A stretch of DNA of 64,000 nt from Talinum fruticosum (GCA_021018815.1 JAITYX010000016.1:1370001-1434000), one strand, 5' to 3'; positions 32,815 through 44,598 are shown, numbered from the stretch's first letter. Program-made: numbers and translations. Notes: generated from the sequence alone by a model not told the origin.

Positions 32815-33310
32815 ATTTTTTTTTATTTAGAGGGCTTATGTACACCTTGTGTTGGTGGGTGAAAAATGTAAGGGAGCAAATAATAGTGGGGTAAGAGGAT
32901 CACCTAGGTGAGAGCCCCTGGGGGCACATATGCGTAAGCCTAGCTGACGAGCATTTCATTTAAGCGTAATTAGATGATAAATCTCATCGAGCAGTAAGTT
33001 CTAATTAGAAGGGATAGAACCTATTTGAGAGAATCCAATTGAAGAGTGTTGTGAGATTGGGATATCTCTAGTTTGGAAGGTCTTGAATTTTGAGATCATT
33101 CTTATATTCTCTCATAATAGTGAATTGGTGGTATTTGTACCGCCCTTGGTTTTTCCAAAATTGGGTTTTTCACGTTAAATTCTTGTCTCGTTTCTGGTTA
33201 TCTTTCTCTATGTCATTCTTAGTATTATTTGTCATTTTATTATGCTTCCGTATTATTTGCTCTAATTTCACCTAACAAGTTAGTCTTAGAGTGGGGCTTA
33301 TTTCCTAACA
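32815..33310 (+). mobile_element. Ty1/copia LTR-like 3' portion
   Basis: The passage GGTTTTTCACGTTAAATTCTTG-like wording (about 33150-33190) followed by a T-rich stretch ending CCTAACA, then ATTGGCATTCGC, resembles the end of many plant copia LTRs followed by a degenerate tRNA-Met primer site (normally TGGTATCAGAGC). The left boundary is uncertain. It does not match the LTR at 37079-37462. Confidence 0.4.
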
Positions 33311-33374
33311 TATTGGCATTCGCAAAGGAGTTGCCCATTTTGAAGGCCTTGAAATATAATGAAATTCCTTAATT

Positions 33375-34446
33375 AGGCCATCTAAATGCTACAACAACCC
33401 TTCGAGCAAGTCTTGGAGAAATACAAACTACATTGTCTGGTTGTCGACTTCATGTTCCCTTCACACTTGAGGTTGCAAGTAAGTTCAATATTCCGAGGCT
33501 AGTTTTTTATGGCTACGACACATTTTCTCTGTTGTGCACAAATCCTTGACAAATATGAACATTACGAATTAGTAGGTACGAATGATGAAGAGTTTGTCAT
33601 CCCATGCCTTCCTCATGTTGTGAAACTCACCATATTGCAAGTGTGTCCTCTTAAAATAGATCGCAGTGCCCCAACCACCTCAGGGGAAAAGGATGTGTTT
33701 GTACTTGCTAAAGAGGGAGAAGAGTTATGGCGCTATTGTTAACAATTTTTATGAGTTGGAACTAAAATATACCGATTATTATAGGAAGGAAATATGTAGG
33801 GCATGGCTCATCGGTCCTGCTTCATTATGCAACCAAGAAAATGAAGCTAAGTTTCAAAGGGGAAAGTAGTCTTTAATCGATGAGCATAAGTGCCTAAAAT
33901 GGCTTGACTCAAAAAAGCCTAAGCTGTCAGTCATATACCTTTGTTTTGGTTCAGTCCTCGTTCTTCGACTCCTGACTACATGAAACTGTAATGGGTCTAG
34001 AAGCTTTTGCGTGAGACTTCATATGGGTTGTGAGGAGAGGCTAAGATGAAAGAAAGAAAGTGAAGCATAGCTGCCTAATGGATTCGAGAAGAGGGTGGAG
34101 AGTAAGGATATGGTTATAGGGGTTAGGGCACCACAAATGCTAATTTTGGATCATGATCTATGTGAGGGTTATTAACTCATTGTGGATGGAATTTGATTCT
34201 AGAAGGGATATCTTGTGGGGTCTCTATGGTGACTTGGCCACTGTTTTCTGAACAATTTTACAATGGAAATTTGGTAACCAATATTTTGAACATTAGGGTT
34301 AGCCTTAGAGTTAAGTAATGGAGCAGGTAAGCGTGAAAATGGAAGAAATAAAAGAGGTCATAAAAAGAGTAATGGTTGAAGAAGAGGGTTTGGAGATGAG
34401 TGAGAAGGCATAGAAGCTAAAAGAGAAGGCAAGGAATGCTACGGAG
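33375..34446 (+). pseudogene. UGT73-like glycosyltransferase fragment, decayed
   Basis: This stretch matches the UGT gene at 43025-44458 from about its position 43303 to its end, so roughly the first 93 codons are missing. It keeps recognisable pieces: [60 protein letters not shown]-type wording and most of the PSPG box, including HCGWN in the DNA (the G lost at 44126 in the other copy is present here). Many stops and frameshifts make it older than the other copy. It is directly followed by copia RT at 34447 and preceded by a copia LTR-like end. Confidence 0.8.
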
Positions 34447-37078
34447 CAACATGGGTTTTCCCAACAGGAGGCAGGCACTGCATGCTGAAATTACAGCACT
34501 TGAACAAAATGGGACCTGGACAATTGAAACTCTTCCTTCAAGAAAAAACTCATTGGCTGCAAATAGGTTTACAAGATCAAATATAATTCTAACGAGTCTA
34601 TTGAGCAGTACAAAACATGGTTGGTCCTTCATGGTGACACTTAGATTGAAGGATTGGATTATAATGAGACATTTGTCCCTGTAGCTAAGATGGTTAGAAT
34701 TCGATTGTTTCTTGCAGTTGTTGTCATGAAAGGCTAAGAATTGCATCAAATGGATGTGAATAACGCCTTTTTAGTTGGCGACCTCCATGAGGAAGTCAAT
34801 ATGCAGCCTCCTCTTGGGTTCTCTCTTTTCTCATCCTGATAAGGTGGGTCATCTTCGGAAGTTGTTATATGGGCTCCGCCAATCACCCAAGAATTGGTTC
34901 GTTAAGTTGGCCACTATGTTACGAGCATATGGTTTCCTTCAATCTCATGCTGATCATACCATAATTACTTTCCAAGGAAATATCTTCTTGGCCATTTAGT
35001 GTATGTTGATGATCTTATTCTCGCTGGAAATGATCATGATGCATGTTCGACATTCAATACGTATCTTAATGACATGTTCCTGTCTCGGCGTAAATATGCT
35101 CTTGATATTCTAGTTGAATCGGGACTCACTGCTTCCAAACCTGTTACATTCTCGATGGAACAAAATCGTACGTTAGCTCTTGCTGATGCTCCTCCTCTTT
35201 TTGATCCATGACCTTACCGTCATTTGGTTGGGCGCTTACTTTATCTTACACTTACTCACCCTGATATTTGCATGTTGTTGATGTGTTGTCTCAATTTCTG
35301 TAAGCACCCCGTAGTCAAAACTAGGATGCAACCATTCGAGTCTTATGATATCTCAAGCATGCTCCAGGCCAAGGATTATTTTTACCCACTGACATCACAC
35401 TTCAATTCCAAGCTTATTGTGATTCTAATTGGGCTAGGTGTCCGCTTACTCACCAATCTGTGACTGGATAATTTGTCACCTTAGGTCATTCTCAAACTTC
35501 TCAATACTAGGTTGTGGCTGTTACTACTTGTGAACTCACTTGGATTCGGTCGTTTCTACTTCTTGTTCATCGTATTTTAAATGTTTAGGAAATGTCGTAC
35601 TCAAGGATGAAATATAATCACTATTAATGTTTTGATTGGATGAGGTTCACAAATAACTATCAAAATAACAAACAAATAACACTAAAATTAACAATCACGC
35701 TACAACTAAGTTATATAAGGGTAATCAAAGCGCATATGGCTCACAACAACCAAACTTCATCCTCAAAATATCATCTATTTCACAATTACTCAAAAACTAA
35801 TAACAATCTTAGATATCCACAAATAGAAAAGAAAATAACAACAATTCTAAATAGCCAACACTAAGCAAAATGTACAAAGAAAGAGATTAGGAAAAATTAC
35901 CTATACAAAGCACTCCCAAGACCACATCTATTTTTAATCTCAAGTAGATTTCTCAATTCAAAGGTACTCATTTTATGGGTCTAAGTATTGAAAAACTAAA
36001 GAGAAAGGGGAAAAGAGAGAAATCGATTTCACCAATGCAACCAAAATGGTATTTAAGATTGCAAAAGTAAGGAAAAACCTTCGTCCTAATGAAAGGTGAA
36101 TCTTTACTCACTTTTGCCCTCTCTTTCACCTAAAAGAGAGGGATTAGGATTGGATTTTTGAAAGAATCAAAACAAAGCATCAATCAAAATTCTTGAAAAT
36201 AACATCAAACTTAATAAAACTAGCAAAGGAATTAAATGAAAATAGAAAAACTCAAACTTGCATTGATTCAATCTCAAAATAGCATAATAATTTAAAGAGA
36301 AAAATTGATGAAAAACCCTTAAAGAAACCTAAAATGACGAATTCCCCTTTTTAAGGGTCGAAATAGTATATATATACAACCCATTATCTAATTTGGTACG
36401 GTCATGGCATTTGGCACAGTCATGACTATGCCAGCTCTCTATCAGAAAAAATTAGGAAAAATCCACTCGCCACGATCTTGCCGGATAGCACGGTCATGCC
36501 AAGAATCGGCATGGCCGTGCCAAAACTGGTCATGCCAAGTTCCGGCACTGGCACCCCAAGAACTTGCACCTGGCACACCAAGTTCTGCTGGGCTTCTTTT
36601 TCATGCTTTATTCTTCGCTTCCTCGGGCCCAAACCATGCCTTCTTTTGGCTCGTTAAATCTTTAGGGGCATCCGAGTGTTTGCTCCTTTGATTTATTACT
36701 AAATAAAGTAAAAAAATGCATAAGAATTTAAGTTAGAAATTATTGGGAGGCAAAATTGAGTGTTAGGAGTAGTAAAAATGTCTCGGTACAAGCCCAAACA
36801 CGTTTTTTTGGTTCATCATCAACAATCTATACATCTATTTTGCGACAACCAAACAACTTTTCAGATTGCTTCTAACCCGGTGTTCCATGACCGAACATAG
36901 CATATTGAGATTGACTACCATTATGTTCGAGAACAAGTCCTTGCTGGTCCCTATTACCACCTCCCATGTCCACACAAATTATTAACAGGTTACTGATGTA
37001 TTTACCAAAGCTCTCGGTTGTCAACAGTTTGAATACTTATGCAACAAGTTGGGCATTCACAACCTTCATGCTCTAACT
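34447..37078 (+). mobile_element. Ty1/copia RT-RNase H remains, split by an LTR
   Basis: Copia RT begins near 34470 (AEITALEQNGTWTIETLP) and continues through MDVNNAFL (34750), LLYGLRQSPKNWF (34865), YVDDLILAGNDHD (35002) and KYALDILVESGLTASKP to VGRLLYLTLTHPDI (35230). The active-site YVDD is intact, but about 40 residues are missing after LND and stops abound. RNase H pieces follow to about 35578 and resume at 36791 (SNPVFHDRT, HYVREQVLAG), ending in a stop near 37078. Gag and integrase are absent. Between 35582 and 36790 lies a foreign LTR. Confidence 0.8.
35582..36790 (-). mobile_element. LTR remnant of an Athila-like element inside the copia
   Basis: The copia RNase H is interrupted here. 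On the minus strand the block starts TGTACCGAGACA at 36790 and its outer end on the plus strand begins TGTTTAGG. It has a GC-rich section (about 36400-36660) with repeated CATGGCCGTGCC/GGTCATGCCA wording, as in the hairpin sections of the other LTRs. No matching target duplication was found, so the exact borders are uncertain. Confidence 0.45.
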
Positions 37079-37462
37079 TGATGGTATTAGAGATATTTTC
37101 ATAATATTAGCAATATCATTGATATCTTGGTAATACTAATTTATGTAAATGATATGTTTCTTTCCCTTTGTAACTCTTATAGATATTATCCTACAATATT
37201 ATTGATATCTTGGTAATACTAATTTATATAAATGTTTCTTTCCTTTTGTAACTCTTATATTATCTGCCAGATATCTTGTAATTATATCTTTTCTTATTCG
37301 ATAAGTTGTACCTAACTCCTACATATAAAGGAGTTCTCCATGCAATGAAAGAGGAAATTATGGGGGATTCTATTATGGGCTTTGACATTACCCTTCCTCT
37401 GGCTCAATAAGTCCTTTAAGCTTTCCTGAGATAAAGACTCAAACGGGTGGACCCGCTTACCA
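37079..37462 (+). repeat. Probable 3' LTR of the copia remnant
   Basis: It starts TGATGGTATTAGAG directly after the last copia coding words, contains an internal repeat (GATATCTTGGTAATACTAATTT twice, near 37117 and 37208), a TATAAAGG-type promoter word near 37325, and ends TTACCA. A (A)12 run follows at 37467-37478. A left-hand partner LTR was not found. Confidence 0.6.
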
Positions 37463-37479
37463 TTCCAAAAAAAAAAAAT

Positions 37480-37885
37480 GGTTGGATTGTGTAAGAAATA
37501 TATGAGGTTGAGGATTAGAGTCTGCTCGATGTTAAGTAGTAGTTATTCTATGCTTTCGCCTTTAGTGACATTGCGAGCATGGTTGTTGTTTGAATATGTT
37601 TTAAGTATTATACCGTTCTCAACACTCATTAGTATTATTATTTTATTTTGTTGTATCAAATGTATTTATTGCTAATTTATTAATTCTATTGTTATAGTAG
37701 GTTTATTGATTTACAAAGGAGTAATTGGTTTTCTCATTAGACTAATTTGTTGGTGCACATGAAATGATTGTTTTTCTTTTAATATGTAGAACTAATAATC
37801 ATATCAAGTCATGAACATCTATACCAACTCGAAAAGACCGGAGAATATTAAGACATTATAAATTGAAATTGTTTGATATACAAAA
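37480..37885. other. Spacer, nothing recognised
   Basis: A 65-codon open frame at 37478-37675 matches no family known to me and lacks supporting signals. The rest is AT-rich. Confidence 0.4.
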
Positions 37886-37888
37886 ATA

Positions 37889-39299
37889 CACTACAAAAAC
37901 GTTATATAAATGGAATACAAGTTCGTCATTAACTAGCTACGAAACCGACATTTGTTAGATAAAACTTAGTTAGCGAGGGAATTAGCGATGAAAAAAAAGT
38001 CATTGCTATTTTACTGATTATCGACGGACCTAATGATGGAAATGGAAAAATTAGCGACAGATTTCTGAAATAAATTTTTTAAATTATTAGCTATGGAATT
38101 AGTCCGTTGCTAATTCAAAATTTCTAAAATTTTAAATTTGCCGCCTATTTTAATTTGAAAAAATATTAAATTTTTTAAATTTAAATTAGCGACGGAATTT
38201 GTCTGTCGCTAATTCAAAATTTTCAAAATTAAATTTGCCCCTTCTTTTAATTTTTCAAATATATAAAATTTTTCAAATTTCTAGTTAACGACAGACCGGT
38301 CCGTCGCCGATTCCGTCACTAACTCAAAATTTGAAAAATTTACGTTGGCGGACTATTAAATTTTCTCCAGTTTTAAAATTTTAAATTTTTTTAATTAGCG
38401 ACGGACTGATTGCGTCACTAATTCCTTCGCTAATTAAATTTTTTTATTTGCGACAAATTGCGTCCGTCGCCGATCCGTCGTTATGTTGGAAATAAACCCC
38501 GACTTCAGCGATACCGACAAACCATAAGAAGAGATAGATTGAGAATTAGAGAGAAGTGAGAGTGTAAGAGAGCAAGAGGCTGAAAATCTTTCCTCCTTTC
38601 GTAACCGTCTACCATCGTCGTTCGACGCCACCTGCCGTACATGCCACCAACTAACCACCTTTGACCTCTTATAGGCATGCTTTCTCCATCCTCCCTCATT
38701 ATTGGTTGTATTTATAGTTTACTTTGTTTATTATAAAATTTGAGATTTTAGAGGATTTGATGTAACTTATTTTGATAGGCATGGTTGGAATGAAAATGAG
38801 GTAGAAAGTGAAGATAATGAGGAAGAGGAAGATGAAGATGAAGAACATAACTTGTGTTTGTAAACAATGTAATACTCTTTTTTTTTCAATTAGTTTTCAT
38901 GAATGTTGGTGAATTGAAATTGGATTATTTATGACTTTTGTATTTGTATATGATTTTTGCGTTTGAATTGAAATTGAATTTGATATTGTTACGTTGCCGG
39001 ATTATTTGGATTTGTATTTCGTTCTAGATTTTTTGTATTAAGCACTCAAAAACACGTGAAAATTGTTAATTTTTTAAAAAATTGGCGATGAAATAGTGAC
39101 GGAACCGGCAATTTCGTCGTTGATTTTGCTAGCTACGAGAATCAAATTCCGCTGCTAATCCATTGCTGATTTTGAGCGACGAGAAAATCAGCGACGAAAT
39201 TTTTCCTTCACTAATTCCGTTGCTAATTGTGAAATTGCGTCGCTAAATGACGTTTTTCAGTCGCTGTTTCCGTCGCTATATGGCGATTTTCTAGTAATG
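37889..39299. mobile_element. CACTA (En/Spm) non-autonomous element with ATA target duplication
   Basis: The left end is CACTACAAAAAC and the reverse complement of the right end is CATTACTAGAAAA, the CACTA-type terminus with one change in the CACTA word. ATA flanks both sides (37886-37888 and 39300-39302); 3-bp duplications are the rule for this superfamily. Both subterminal zones are packed with GCGACGGA / TCCGTCGCTAATT repeats in both orientations, the usual transposase-binding arrays. No transposase was recognised. A short exon-like end is noted at 38780-38862. Confidence 0.85.
38780..38862 (+). other. Exon-like acidic C-terminus inside the CACTA element
   Basis: After TTTTGATAG, which resembles a 3' splice site, the sequence reads HGWNENEVESEDNEEEEDED and so on to EEHNLCL and a stop at 38860-38862. 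Such an acidic tail could be the last exon of a transposon protein or of a captured host gene. It is short and unsupported by homology. Confidence 0.35.
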
Positions 39300-39869
39300 A
39301 TAAAAATTTATCAAGCCAATGTAACTTAATGAGAAATGATTTTCTTGATATAAATGTACATATAAATATCAATATTCAACCATCCATCCACAACTTAGAG
39401 AGAGAAGCTCTCAATTTCTCTCACTAAAAATACTCCTTGGCCTCCAAGTCTCCTTTTGTGTGCCGCCAACCAAATGGAGTGAAGCATTTTTATGGCCATT
39501 GGAGCACGTGATACTCACAGCTAAAGTATTATTGGCTCCTCCTCCACCTACTCCTCTATTCTTGCAGGTTTATCTTTTCTCTTCTTCTCTAATTGATAGT
39601 TTGCAAAGTTCTCGTTTGGAACTAGTTGTTGTTGTCTCGTTATCTCCCCCATCTGTTGTGTTTCTTTAGTAGTTTTGACTTGCGTTTTGCCGTTGGAAGT
39701 GGTTTGTATCGAGGAGTTTGGGGTTGTGATAGCTAGTTAAAGTGTTCTTCTCGCCTCATTTTTTCCTTTTGGGTGTTTCATTGCCAAGTCAGAATTATTT
39801 GGGGTTTTGTGTGGTTTTGGTGGAGAGATATAGTAGATTTTGGAGTTGGGTTCTCACGGATTGATTAGT
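39300..39869. other. Spacer before the TPR copy
   Basis: CT-rich and T-rich sequence with GAGAGAGAAGCTCTC near 39398, reminiscent of a 5' untranslated leader. No coding frame was recognised with confidence. Confidence 0.3.
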
Positions 39870-41043
39870 ATGGATTTTGACATTGCTAAGGCTTTTGAGA
39901 ATCTGTTTAATTCTTAACTAAATGGAAAAGTTCACGATTTTGTTTTTAAGAGCCTTGATGAAATGGAGCATTCTAGGTAAGCAATTTGGAAGGCTATTTC
40001 CTTAAAGGATTCAGGGAACATGTTTTTTAAAGCAGAAAAATTTTCTAAGGCAATCTTAATGTATGATAGAACTCTACAATTCCTTTGTGTGGGGAGTCCA
40101 GAGCGAGATTCACGATGCAAAATTGATGATTGAGTAGGAAGTTACTCTTAATTCAAATTTAACAGACTTGTTGGTTGAGGATCAAAGAATATGATAAAGC
40201 TATTGAGAAATGTGATTGAGTTTTGAGATTTGATCGATATAATGTCAAAGTAAGGTATAGGAGAGCTCTAGCCTATATCAATATTAACATGATAGAGGAT
40301 GCAAGAAGGGATCTTGAAATAGCTCTTAAATATGAACCGGAAAACAAATGTATCATTAAAGAGTTTAAGAAGATTGAAGAGACATTTGGTTCAGAGTCTA
40401 AGAATGAAATACTACTTCCTTTAAAGGGACAAGATAAAGGGAAGGATGTTTTTGATCCTCTTGGTTAAAATGTAAGGGAAATGAATTTGTAACTTGGTCA
40501 AGTGATTTTCATTCTACTCAAAGAGTTTGTGAAAAGGGAAACTTCAATAATGTTCTTTGTGAAAATTCAAACCCGGATTCAAAGGTTTTGGTTAAAGGTC
40601 GAGATTATTTGGATGTTGAGCCCGATGTGGTAATCATTAGTAACCAAACAAGTTATATGAAGCGTCATTTAATCGGATGAAAGGCATGGAGGCCGAAAGT
40701 GAGAGTTCAATATCTTCAAACACAGAGATATCATTGGGAAGGATTCCTCATTTGTCGGTGAGTGAAAGTACAACTTCTAGGGACTGTTTTTGGAAGAATG
40801 CCGAAACCAAGATGGCTATACTAAGGAGAATATGATCATGTTCTTCAATGTACGTCAACCGAGGTGTTTCATCAAAATTTCAAGATGGGATTACGAAAAT
40901 CTCAAGCATGGTAAAAAGATAGGTTTCGCTTCTACATTTAAGGACAACGTTATAAATTTCCGGGTGTTTAAGGATGGGAAAACAATTGTTTGTGGAGCCC
41001 ACCCTGTGAGAATGGGGATGAAGGGGTTAATTTACCGGTGTTG
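39870..41043 (+). pseudogene. TPR-domain protein copy, decayed
   Basis: From 39870 (MDFDIAKAFENLF) the plus strand carries pieces of a tetratricopeptide-repeat protein: KDSGNMFFKAEKFSKAILMY near 40005-40065, then after stops VLRFDRYNVKVRYRRALAYI and DARRDLEIALKYEPENK (40223-40360). The spacing and wording are those of three-TPR co-chaperone domains such as in plant FKBP-type isomerases or OEP61-like proteins. A second open stretch at 40790-41043 (FNVRQPRCFIKISRWDYENL, VFKDGKTIVCGAHPV) was not recognised. In-frame stops show it is dead. Absence of evident introns would fit a processed copy, but no poly(A) tail was found. Confidence 0.5.
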
Positions 41044-41137
41044 ATAAAGGCCAAGATGATATGGACGAGGATGATTGTTCAACAATCACGATGACAGTCA
41101 TCAATCTAGACGAGGATAATTGTAATTGATTAAAATT

Positions 41138-41417
41138 ATATTATCTCCGTTTCAAAATATACGTCATTTTAAGGTTACGAAAAATATTAAGGAAATACAA
41201 AATTCATTACAAATTTTATGTTGAAAGGCTAAATTATTCTTATATTTCATTGAAAAAGAAGAAAATTAATAAATAAAAGATAAATAAAACAATTAATAAA
41301 GACAAAATTGATAAACTAATAATTAATACGTCGTTAAATTTATAAAGTGATAAGTATTGTGAAACGAAAAAAATAATTAAAATTACATGTATTTTAAAAT
41401 GTAGTGATAGTATTATA
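41138..41417. mobile_element. Stowaway-like MITE, degenerate
   Basis: The left part reads CTCCGTTTCAAAATATACGT, then CATTTTAA, which is the familiar Stowaway/Mariner-type start. The right part, reverse complemented (CTATCACTACATTTTAAAAT, then ACATGTAATTTTAA), pairs with it imperfectly. TA dinucleotides flank both ends, but in this AT-rich setting that has little weight. Confidence 0.5.
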
Positions 41418-42908
41418 TTAATTTTTTTCCGTATTTGAGACAATTGGCTCTTTTAATGTAATCTGATTGGTAGAGTAAATAATCTATACATACACTAAGG
41501 GAGAAGACAAAGTCGCCGGAGAAGATAGGTAATTCCGACTTCTCTGTTATATGGTCCCCCAAATTTCGATTGTTGCATCGTCCCCCACATTCCGATTTCC
41601 TTACGTGCTGCTATATGTGTCAATGGTGTCGTTGCCTCTCTTCTCCCGATTTCCATGGCTGGTTTTCACCACCTGTTAAGCCTCCTAGATTCATACTATA
41701 AAAAATATTGCTCTTTTTTCATTTTTTTTGGTTGTGTCTTTAATCAACTATCTGGATGGCATGTGAAGCAATTAATTTGAGACATTAATTTATTTGTATA
41801 TGCCAGCACATGCCATTCTGGAATGAAGAAAATAAGCCAAAATATATTTTTTGCAAAATCAAGAACATCTCCTTTAATTGTTTTTCTTTAATTTGTGGTT
41901 TATTGATCAACTCTTTGAATTGCTTCAACTCGTCGGCCTTCAATTGTTTATTAATCTAGATTGTCGGTGCTCTTTTTTCGTTACTTTGTTGTTTTCTTCT
42001 TTAATTGTTTATTGACTTAGTAGGAAGTGTATGTGGAATCTTTTCGGCAAGCCCCCACTGAATCAATTATTGTGTACAAGTTAACGCAGGTTGCAGTCAT
42101 TTTTTTGGCCCCTTGTCTTCATTTCAACATTTCAATAAATGCAGCCTCCTGCATTAATTCGTCAGAGTAGATCTATAATGTGCATGCAAAACCTTGTGCT
42201 TAATTCGTGACCCAACTTCGTTTTCATATAATCCCTGCGAGTATTATTACTTTGTGAAACATAATTATTTGGCAAAGTTGGAAATCTATTATATGCATCT
42301 CTTAAAATCGATTTCTCTATTTGTAGGGATAATGTTATTATATTTGGATACATCTCTCAAAACCTTATAAGAGCGGAATCTATAAAAAAGTTATTGTTAT
42401 TGTAACCGGACAACTAATTTTAAGATTTGTGGTTAATCATAGAAAATTTCTAATTCTTAATCAAGGCAATCGCATAAGAAACAAGTTGACAAATATAGCG
42501 ATCCCTTATATAAATTTTGTGGTGGTTACCAGTTTACAGTTGCATAATTTATTTAAAACCCTCACCATTTATTGTTAAATGCTAAAACTCAGCCACATGA
42601 AGAAAATAGTAAAACAATGAAGCCCATTTATTGTTTTCAGAAATATTGTAAATTTGCTCATCTATTCAACAATTTAATTTTCTCCTTACACAAAACGACA
42701 ATGTAGTGCAGTTCATTGCAGTAGAATAGCAGCTTATTATGATATAACAATATAAACCACAGAATGGGCTCTCTCTCTCTCTCTCATATCAGTCTTCTTA
42801 TTTTTCTTTTAAATGTGACAATTATTAAGCGAGAGGTAATTCTTGAGCCTATACCACTCGAACTCCAAAGTATTTTCGAAGAGGCTCAGGGATTGAAGTG
42901 AACTAGAC
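41418..42908. other. Intergenic region before the UGT gene
   Basis: No gene or element was recognised. It contains a CT run at about 42770-42785 and the promoter zone of the UGT gene at the right end. Confidence 0.4.
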
Positions 42909-42915
42909 TATAAAA
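42909..42915 (+). promoter_or_regulatory. Candidate TATA box of the UGT gene
   Basis: TATAAAA lies 110 bp before the start codon at 43025, a normal plant spacing. Confidence 0.55.
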
Positions 42916-43024
42916 TCGAGGCACTTCTGTATTACCATACAGTACTCTTTTGCTAAGTTCGATCAACGATATCTCACTTGCTTATATCTGCTCCTCATTC
43001 TTAACTTGATTACCCATTTCTCTG

Positions 43025-44458
43025 ATGGGTCTTCAACCCGAAGAACTCCATGTGGTTTTCTTCCCCTTCATGGCTCATGGTCATATGATCCCAATGCTGG
43101 ATGCAGCCAAGCTCTTCGCGGCCCGACATGTCAGAACCACCATCATCACCACCCCTATGAATGCGCCTACATTTCTCAGGCAACTTGAGAAATCTAAACA
43201 CATTGATCCTCCAATCAGTATCGAGATTCTAACTTTTCCTTCTGAAGAGGTCGGCGGAGTTGAGCATGTTGACGCCGGTCCTAGTATGATTTTTGAACTC
43301 TTTAAGACCATCCAAGTGCTACAAGCACCCCTCGAGAAAGTCTTGGAGAAATATAAGCCCCATTGCCTCGTTGCTGATTTCATGGTGCTCCCTTGTGCAT
43401 TTGAAGCTGCAAGTAAGTTCAATATACTGACGCTAAGTTTTCAGGTATTCAGCTCGTTTGCTCTTTGTTGTGCGCTAAACATTGCCAAATATAAACCTCA
43501 CAAATTACTCACAACCGAAGATGAAGAGTTTGTCATCCCACACCTTCCTCATGTCACAAAACTTGCCGGATCCCAATTATTTCCTGATTTAATAGATAGC
43601 AATAGCCTCACTGCCTCAGCGAATATACTTCTACGTTCTCTACAAGCTGAGGAGAAGAGCTATGGAGTCATTATTGTTAATAGTTTTTATGAGTTGGAAC
43701 CAGATTATGCCGATTATTATAGGAAGGTTATAGGCTCCGGCATGGCTTATTGGCCCTGCTTCATTGTGCAACCAAGAAACTGGAGCTTTGTTTCAAAGGG
43801 GAAAGCAGTCTTCAATGGATGAGCAAGACTGTCTAAAATGGCTCGACACAAAGAAGCCTAACTCGGTCATATACCTTTGTTTTGGTTCAGTATCCTCATT
43901 CTCCGACTCCCAACTATATGAGATTGCAATGGGTCTAGAAGCTTCTGGGCAAGACTTCATATGGGTTGTGAGGAGAGGCAAAGATGAGGCAAAAGGAAGT
44001 GAAGAATGGCTGCCCAATGGGTTCGAGAAGAGGGTGGAGGGTAAGGGACTGGTTATAAGGGGTTGGGCACCACAACTACTAATTTTAGCCCATGAGGCTG
44101 TGGGAGGGTTTGTAACTCATTGTGATGGAATTCATGTCTAGAAGGGATATCTTGTGGGGTACCTATGGTGACTTGGCCACTGTATGCTGAACAATTTTTC
44201 AACGAAAATTTGGTGACCGAGATTTTGAAGATCGGAGTCAGCCTTGGAGTTAAGCGATGGAGCATAGCAGTAGAGGTAAGCCTGAAATGGGAAGATATAA
44301 AGGAGGGTATAGAAAGAGTAATGGTGGGAGAAGAGGGTTTGGAGATGAGAGAGCGGGCAAAGAAGCTAAAAGAGAAGGCAAGGAAGGCCATGGAGCAAAA
44401 TGGGTCTTCCTACTGTGACTTACATTCCTTAATTCAAGAACTGGGGTCTTATCATTGA
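43025..44458 (+). pseudogene. UGT73-like UDP-glycosyltransferase, two single-base frameshifts
   Basis: A family-1 glycosyltransferase resembling the UGT73 group, which moves sugar from a UDP-sugar to small molecules in the cytosol. The first 237 or so codons are open: HVVFFPFMAHGHMIP with the expected catalytic His20, and the partner Asp118 in CLVADFM. One extra base near 43735, in the passage before [12 protein letters not shown], shifts the frame; the middle ([17 protein letters not shown]) is then open to the PSPG box. There, one G is missing near 44125, so HCGWN is lost and a stop follows at once. The tail (VTWPLYAEQFFNENL to SLIQELGSYH) returns to the first frame. The PSPG box ends in AEQ, the form seen in glucose users. 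The fragment at 33375 keeps the G. Single-base breaks could be real or errors. Confidence 0.85.
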
Positions 44459-44514
44459 TGAACATGTTGGGAGATTACATTGTCTTTCTAAAATCCAATT
44501 CTACTGTTTTTAAT

Positions 44515-44598
44515 TATGCTTGGGTGTTTGTAATTTCTTTTATAGATGGTCATGAATATGCTTGGGTGTTTGTAATTTCTTTTATAGATGGTCATGAA
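44515..44598. repeat. 42-bp tandem duplication behind the UGT gene
   Basis: The unit TATGCTTGGGTGTTTGTAAT and following bases occurs twice without change (44515-44556 and 44557-44598), in what would be the 3' untranslated region. Confidence 0.9.

Noticed and set aside
36404..36691. 95-codon frame with Cys- and Pro-rich translation
   Set aside because: It lies in the hairpin-rich zone of an LTR block; artefact of repeats.
38434..38699. Overlapping frames of 64-74 codons on the minus strand inside the CACTA element
   Set aside because: No recognised domain; they overlap each other in different frames without support.
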